Assembly (NCBI GenBank): GCA_052035915.1
Contig: JBPOHE010000161.1
Span: forward strand, 1-28,031
DNA: 28,031 nucleotides
Direction: 5' to 3'
From: JBPOHE01 sp052035915
GTDB taxonomy: Bacteria > Pseudomonadota > Gammaproteobacteria > Chromatiales > Chromatiaceae
The stretch's first letter is position 1. Each line of letters opens with the position of its first letter. A program made the translations under genes and the position numbers. Shown piece after piece: positions 23,867 through 28,031 of this stretch. The notes under the pieces are model-generated. The model had not been told where the DNA came from. It worked only from the letters and a program-made list of their open reading frames with translations, and made no database searches.

Positions 23867-26800
23867 ATGAAGACTGGAAATGTTGTTTTCAGGCATTGGT
23901 TGGCTGCCATCTTAGTGACACTAGGCTTGAGCGGGTGGGAGAGAGGATTGGCGGACCCACCGACACCGACCAATAATATTTATTTTTCTCCCGATAATCT
24001 CGATTTTGGGACTGTCCTTACGTCCCAAACCAATATAGCTGACAAATCCACCAACTTGGTTTGGGAATCCTCATCCGAGTTTCTTGAACCTTCAGCCCCA
24101 AATCCTATTTATGTTGGCGCCTATGCGATTAGTTATCCCGCTTGGTGTAAGACGTCAGGGCATGATAGCTGTCCATTGACCGTTTCCTTTTCCCCTGGAG
24201 GGACAACGAATGCCTGTCTCTATACCGGGTATTTTTGGATTACCCGTTCGAGTGACAATACCCTGAGTCATAGCTTGACCCTGTCAAGTTTCATGGTGAT
24301 TGATTGGGCCCCCGACAAAACTGCGTTGAATTTTGGCCAGGTGGCCTTGGGTCAACAAAGTCCGGCGCAGACGATCACCCTTACCAACCATGGTCTCCAG
24401 GGATCAGCTTCCCTCCCGCTGTACATCGCGAGCCCGAGCGGGGACTTTTCCCGCGTTTCCAGCGGCCAGAACGATTGCGGCACGACGCTCAGCCCCCAAC
24501 AGAGTTGCACCATCGCGATTGTACTTACACCAACCGCCAGCGGGCCGCGATCGGGATCGTTCACGATTGATGGTGGAGACTGCGCGGGAGATCCGCGCAC
24601 GATCTCTCTCAGTGGCAATAGCACCAGCTCTGGTCAACCCGACTTCGTGGTGACCTCGATCAGCCTGAGCCCGACTTCCCCGACTACTGGGGGGACTTTC
24701 AATGCCACTATTACGGTACAGAACCAGGGCAACGCCGCCGGCGATGGGGGGTATGTGGACCTTTGGCTCAATCAGCCGACGAGCCAGGGTTGTGGGGCCG
24801 ATGGCGATTATTACGGTGTCGTAGGCACCTTGGCGGCGGGGGAGAGCAAGAACTTTCTAATCGACTCGGCGGCGGCCGGGACGGCGGGCGGCAAAACCCT
24901 CCGCGCCTTCGTCGATAGTGCCTGTGCTACCGCCGAATCCAACGAGAGCAACAACCAGACGACCAAAAGCTATACCGTGGGTGGCGGCAGCGGTCAACCC
25001 GACTTCGTGGTGACCTCGATCAGCTTGAATCCGACCTCGCCGACCGCTGGGGGGACCTTTAATGCCACGGTTAGTGTAAAAAACCAGGGCAATGCCGCCG
25101 GTGATGGGGGGTATTTGGACCTTTGGCTCAATCAGCCGACGAGTCAGGGTTGTGGGGCCGAAGGCGATTATTTCGGTGTCGTGGGCACCATGGCGGCGGG
25201 GGAGAGCAAGAACTTTCTGGTCGACTCGGCGGCGGCCGGGACGGCGGGCGGCAAGACCCTCCGCGCCTTCGTCGATAGCACCTGTGCCATGGCCGAGTCC
25301 AACGAGAGCAACAACCAGACGACTCAAAGCTATAGCGTCCTTCCCGGTTCAACGACTACATACATCCTGACCGTCAATAAGACCGGTTCCGGCACCGTCA
25401 GCGGTCCGGGTATCGATTGCGGGAACGACTGTTCCGAATCCTTTGATGCCGGTACCCAGGTGACGCTTACCGCCACTCCGGCCTCCGGGTGGCAGTTCAG
25501 CGGTTGGAGTGGAGACTGTTCAGGTCAGGGCGGTTGCAACCTCAGCATGACGGCAGCCAAGAGCGTGACGGCCACTTTCACTTCGATACCCGTCTCATCC
25601 CTCGGCGACGCGGTGGACAACACGACCCTGAGCTGGAATACCGGCGGCAACGCCCCCTGGATCAGGCAGGCGGGAGCGGGGCCAGGCGGGGGTGACGCGG
25701 CGCGGAGCGCCACCATTGGGGATGGCGAGACAAGCTATATGCGTACTATCGCGGATGGTCCGGGCTGGGTGCAGTTCCTCTGGAGGAGTTCCAGCGAACT
25801 CGGTTTCGATTATCTGCGGTTCTCTATCGACGATGTCGCCCAGGCGGCCATCAGCGGCATCCAGGATTGGAAACAGGAAACCTTCCCCCTTGGGGAGGGA
25901 AGGCACGTCCTCGTCTGGTCCTATGTCAAGGATGACAGCACGAAGGCCGCTGAAGATGCTGCCTGGCTCGACGCGGTGAAGTTTGAACAAGCGGCGAGTT
26001 ATCAACTCACGCTCAACCTGTTGAATGACGGCTGGATCAAAAGCTGGCCGGCGGGGATCGACTGTCGGCGTCAGGGTGAGAGCCGGGAAGGCTCCTGTCA
26101 GGCCGGTTTCCCCCCGGGTACCCTGGTCAACCTCTCGCCGGTCAACGATGGCCATTCGATCAACGCCTGGGGGGGCGCGTGCGGCGGCAGTGCCCAGGTG
26201 TGCACGCTCCCGCTCATCGGCCATTCCGGGGTGACCGCAAGCTTTGTCACCAATGCCGCCATGCGGGAGATTCTGGCGGCGATCGGCGACACTGGCCTCC
26301 ATCCGAGCCTCACCATCGCGGTGATCGGCCAGGGGCAGGTCAACGCGGTCTTGAATGGCGTTGAACAACTCAGCGGATGTCGCCAGGGAAGCTCCTGTTA
26401 CAAACTCTGGCCGGGAGCGGTCAGTCTGGTGCTCACCGCCACGCCCGATCTCGGTAACCGGTTCACCGGCTGGGAAGGCGAGGGTTGTCAGGGAATCACC
26501 GAACGGCTCTGCACCGTCCTGGTCGACGCCCATGTAAACATCCAGGCGCGCTTCGAGGCCGAACAGAGTCCCGACTATTTATTGCAGATTCAGAAGACCG
26601 GACAAGGAAGTGTGACCGGCGGAGGGGCCCTGTGCACGGACAGCTCCTGTGCCCTGACCCTGCCGAAGGACACGAGCGTGAATCTTGCCGCCACGGCGAA
26701 TGCCGGTTATAGCTTCAACGGCTGGAGCGGCGACTGCGGCGGAACGAACTGTCAATTGAGCATGACCGGTCCCAAGGAAGTGACCGCGAATTTCATTCCA

Positions 26801-28031
26801 ACCACGGGCACCAGCCAGACCCTGAGCGTTACACCCAAGCCGACGCACGGCACGGTCTATACACCCGGGGCGGATGTCGTCTGTGGCAGCGGCGGTAGCG
26901 CTTGTGCGAAAAACTATCCTGCCAGCACCGAGCTGATCCTCGAGGCGGTGGCCGACGCCGGTTACTTCCTCGAGAGCTGGGGTGGGGCTTGCAGTGGCAA
27001 GAGTGATTGCCGCGTCAAGATGGATGGTCCCAAAACCCTTCAGGCCAGCTTCGCCGCCACGCCTGCGGTCAGCTATCAGCTCGTCGTCACCTCCGCTGCC
27101 GGTGGCGGTATTAGCGTGACCGGGCAAGCGAGCTGCGGCACCGGGCAGAGTTGCACCTACACGGGACTCGCCGCCGCGGCCCAGCCCAGCCTCAATGCCG
27201 TTCCGGCGAGCGGCTACCGCTTCAACGGCTGGGAAGGGGACTGCGCCGGGAGGAACAACCCCTGCACCCTGGTCATGGATCAGAACCACAATACCACCGC
27301 CTTGTTCGCCACCACGGCGCCCAAACTCTCGGTCTACACCAGCGGCAGCGGCGCGGTCAGCGCTCCAGGCATCAACTGTGGGGGGGATTGCACCGAGACC
27401 TACAGCCTCAACCAAAGTATCCAGCTCAGCGCCAGCGCCTTTGGTAACAGCCGTTTTGGTGGCTGGAGCGGGGCCTGCGCCGGTCAGGGCAACCCCTGTG
27501 GCCTGCAGATGGGTTGGGATAAGAACGTCATCGCCCAATTCATCGACGACAGCGCCAACACGGCCACTCTCAGCGTTGATGTGACCGGCTCGGGGAGCGT
27601 GATCAGCAACGAAAGTCCACCGAAAATCAGTTGTCAAAGCAACGGCTGTCGGGCGGACTATGACCTATGGCAAATCGTCAAACTCTATGCCGAACCCTAT
27701 CCCGGGGAATCCTTCCTCAACTGGGGCGAGGCCTGTAATGGGCAGGGCGATCCTTGCAGTCTCAGCCTGTCCACGGATCGAACGGTGACGGCGAACTTCA
27801 CGCAGAACCAGCCGCCACTGACCCAGATCAACCTCTCGGGGAAGGTCCTGCTCTCCGGCACCTCGATTCCGGTGTGCGCCATGGTGCTGGCCAATGGACA
27901 AAGCCAGTTCAGTTGCGATGGGCAGGGGAACTTCAATCTCGCCAGCGTCCCTCTGGATCAAAACCGCCAGGTCACCCTCTACACCTGGGCCGAAGGCTTC
28001 AACCCCTATAAGCTGGTCTTCACCCCGGTGA
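23867..28031 (+). CDS. Large secreted modular repeat protein (3' end outside window)
   Basis: Open from ATG 23867 (AAAAAAGGG upstream) through the window end: at least 1388 aa without a stop. A signal peptide ends near GLADPP (residue ~30). An AT-richer N-terminal part (to ~140) is followed by a choice-of-anchor-D / ASH-like Ig domain (~150-250, LNFGQVALGQQSPAQTITLTN). Two tandem CARDB adhesion-type domains span 256-375 and 376-~495, and InlB-B-type repeat 1 is at ~499-572. An unnamed beta-rich domain (~576-706) has SWNTGGNAPWIRQ and WLDAVKF. Seven further InlB-B-type repeats start near 712, 815, 904, 986, 1070, 1153 and 1234, each with a GWSGDC-like motif and paired Cys. The last part (~1318 on, KVLLSGTSIPVCAMVLANG) resembles carboxypeptidase-regulatory-like folds. 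An extracellular or surface role is likely; its ligand is unknown. Confidence 0.88.
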   Translation, partial: MKTGNVVFRHWLAAILVTLGLSGWERGLADPPTPTNNIYFSPDNLDFGTVLTSQTNIADKSTNLVWESSSEFLEPSAPNPIYVGAYAISYPAWCKTSGHDSCPLTVSFSPGGTTNACLYTGYFWITRSSDNTLSHSLTLSSFMVIDWAPDKTALNFGQVALGQQSPAQTITLTNHGLQGSASLPLYIASPSGDFSRVSSGQNDCGTTLSPQQSCTIAIVLTPTASGPRSGSFTIDGGDCAGDPRTISLSGNSTSSGQPDFVVTSISLSPTSPTTGGTFNATITVQNQGNAAGDGGYVDLWLNQPTSQGCGADGDYYGVVGTLAAGESKNFLIDSAAAGTAGGKTLRAFVDSACATAESNESNNQTTKSYTVGGGSGQPDFVVTSISLNPTSPTAGGTFNATVSVKNQGNAAGDGGYLDLWLNQPTSQGCGAEGDYFGVVGTMAAGESKNFLVDSAAAGTAGGKTLRAFVDSTCAMAESNESNNQTTQSYSVLPGSTTTYILTVNKTGSGTVSGPGIDCGNDCSESFDAGTQVTLTATPASGWQFSGWSGDCSGQGGCNLSMTAAKSVTATFTSIPVSSLGDAVDNTTLSWNTGGNAPWIRQAGAGPGGGDAARSATIGDGETSYMRTIADGPGWVQFLWRSSSELGFDYLRFSIDDVAQAAISGIQDWKQETFPLGEGRHVLVWSYVKDDSTKAAEDAAWLDAVKFEQAASYQLTLNLLNDGWIKSWPAGIDCRRQGESREGSCQAGFPPGTLVNLSPVNDGHSINAWGGACGGSAQVCTLPLIGHSGVTASFVTNAAMREILAAIGDTGLHPSLTIAVIGQGQVNAVLNGVEQLSGCRQGSSCYKLWPGAVSLVLTATPDLGNRFTGWEGEGCQGITERLCTVLVDAHVNIQARFEAEQSPDYLLQIQKTGQGSVTGGGALCTDSSCALTLPKDTSVNLAATANAGYSFNGWSGDCGGTNCQLSMTGPKEVTANFIPTTGTSQTLSVTPKPTHGTVYTPGADVVCGSGGSACAKNYPASTELILEAVADAGYFLESWGGACSGKSDCRVKMDGPKTLQASFAATPAVSYQLVVTSAAGGGISVTGQASCGTGQSCTYTGLAAAAQPSLNAVPASGYRFNGWEGDCAGRNNPCTLVMDQNHNTTALFATTAPKLSVYTSGSGAVSAPGINCGGDCTETYSLNQSIQLSASAFGNSRFGGWSGACAGQGNPCGLQMGWDKNVIAQFIDDSANTATLSVDVTGSGSVISNESPPKISCQSNGCRADYDLWQIVKLYAEPYPGESFLNWGEACNGQGDPCSLSLSTDRTVTANFTQNQPPLTQINLSGKVLLSGTSIPVCAMVLANGQSQFSCDGQGNFNLASVPLDQNRQVTLYTWAEGFNPYKLVFTPV
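24632..25351 (+). repeat. Tandem 360-bp duplication encoding two CARDB domains
   Basis: Units 24632-24991 and 24992-25351 are in-frame, exactly 360 bp (120 codons) apart, and about nine in ten bases match by eye. Both start GQPDFVVTSISL and hold the CARDB pattern ending with ESNNQTT. Several differences change residues (for example DGDYYG/EGDYFG), so the copies have begun to diverge. Confidence 0.85.

Noticed and set aside
23696..23896. Minus-strand frame of 66 codons before the large gene
   Set aside because: Reads through the perfect palindrome and AT-rich upstream DNA; no homology cue or ribosome site.
24632..25351. Tandem CARDB copies as an assembly error
   Set aside because: The copies differ at many positions and keep frame, so they are true repeats rather than a collapsed or duplicated read.
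26579..27637. 352-codon minus-strand frame opposite the large secreted protein
   Set aside because: The plus frame has a signal peptide and repeated domains in register; the minus frame is its shadow.
1..28031. CRISPR arrays, tRNA or rRNA genes
   Set aside because: No regularly spaced short repeats and no recognisable tRNA or rRNA sequence seen on either strand.

Overview
The window is about 28 kb of a Gammaproteobacterium-like chromosome with roughly 55-60% GC. Gene order supports this: map-glnD runs divergently from rpsB-tsf-pyrH-frr-uppS-cdsA-dxr-rseP-bamA-skp-lpxD-fabZ-lpxB-rnhB-dnaE. This is the conserved translation / isoprenoid / envelope cluster of gammaproteobacteria, with uppS-cdsA-dxr in the Pseudomonas-like order. 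I cannot name the genus. The intergenic palindromes and the large secreted repeat protein would suit a repeat-rich environmental lineage, but that is inference.

Region 1 (1-1306) is accessory. It opens inside the 3' end of a group II intron (domain V and an enlarged domain VI), followed by a terminator-like hairpin. Next is a roughly 126-bp inverted-repeat element, which has a second copy directly after dnaE, and then a minus-strand gene for a small secreted protein of unknown function.

Region 2 (1307-4773, minus strand) is map-glnD with an ATGA overlap: methionine aminopeptidase and the PII uridylyltransferase that senses nitrogen.

Region 3 (4774-22498, plus strand) starts with a strong rpsB promoter and a structured leader, probably the S2 autoregulatory site. 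It continues through S2, EF-Ts, UMP kinase, ribosome recycling factor, undecaprenyl-PP synthase, CDP-diglyceride synthase, DXP reductoisomerase, RseP, BamA, Skp, LpxD, FabZ, LpxB, RNase HII and the DNA polymerase III alpha subunit. Many neighbours overlap by 1-8 nt, so transcription is probably continuous over long stretches. The genes link ribosome function to building the envelope: lipid carrier, phospholipid, lipid A, outer-membrane protein assembly and its stress protease. lpxA, normally between fabZ and lpxB, is absent.

Region 4 (22499-23866) is a repeat-rich zone with one small lipoprotein gene. It holds the second 130-bp element, a nested roughly 150-bp palindrome, a half copy of that palindrome, and a perfect 27-bp-arm inverted repeat.

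Region 5 (23867-28031, running off the window) is one very long open frame for a secreted modular protein. It has an Ig-like choice-of-anchor-D type domain, two near-identical CARDB repeats, an unnamed beta-rich domain, eight Cys-paired InlB-B-type repeats and a carboxypeptidase-regulatory-like segment. It is probably a surface or extracellular adhesin-like protein.
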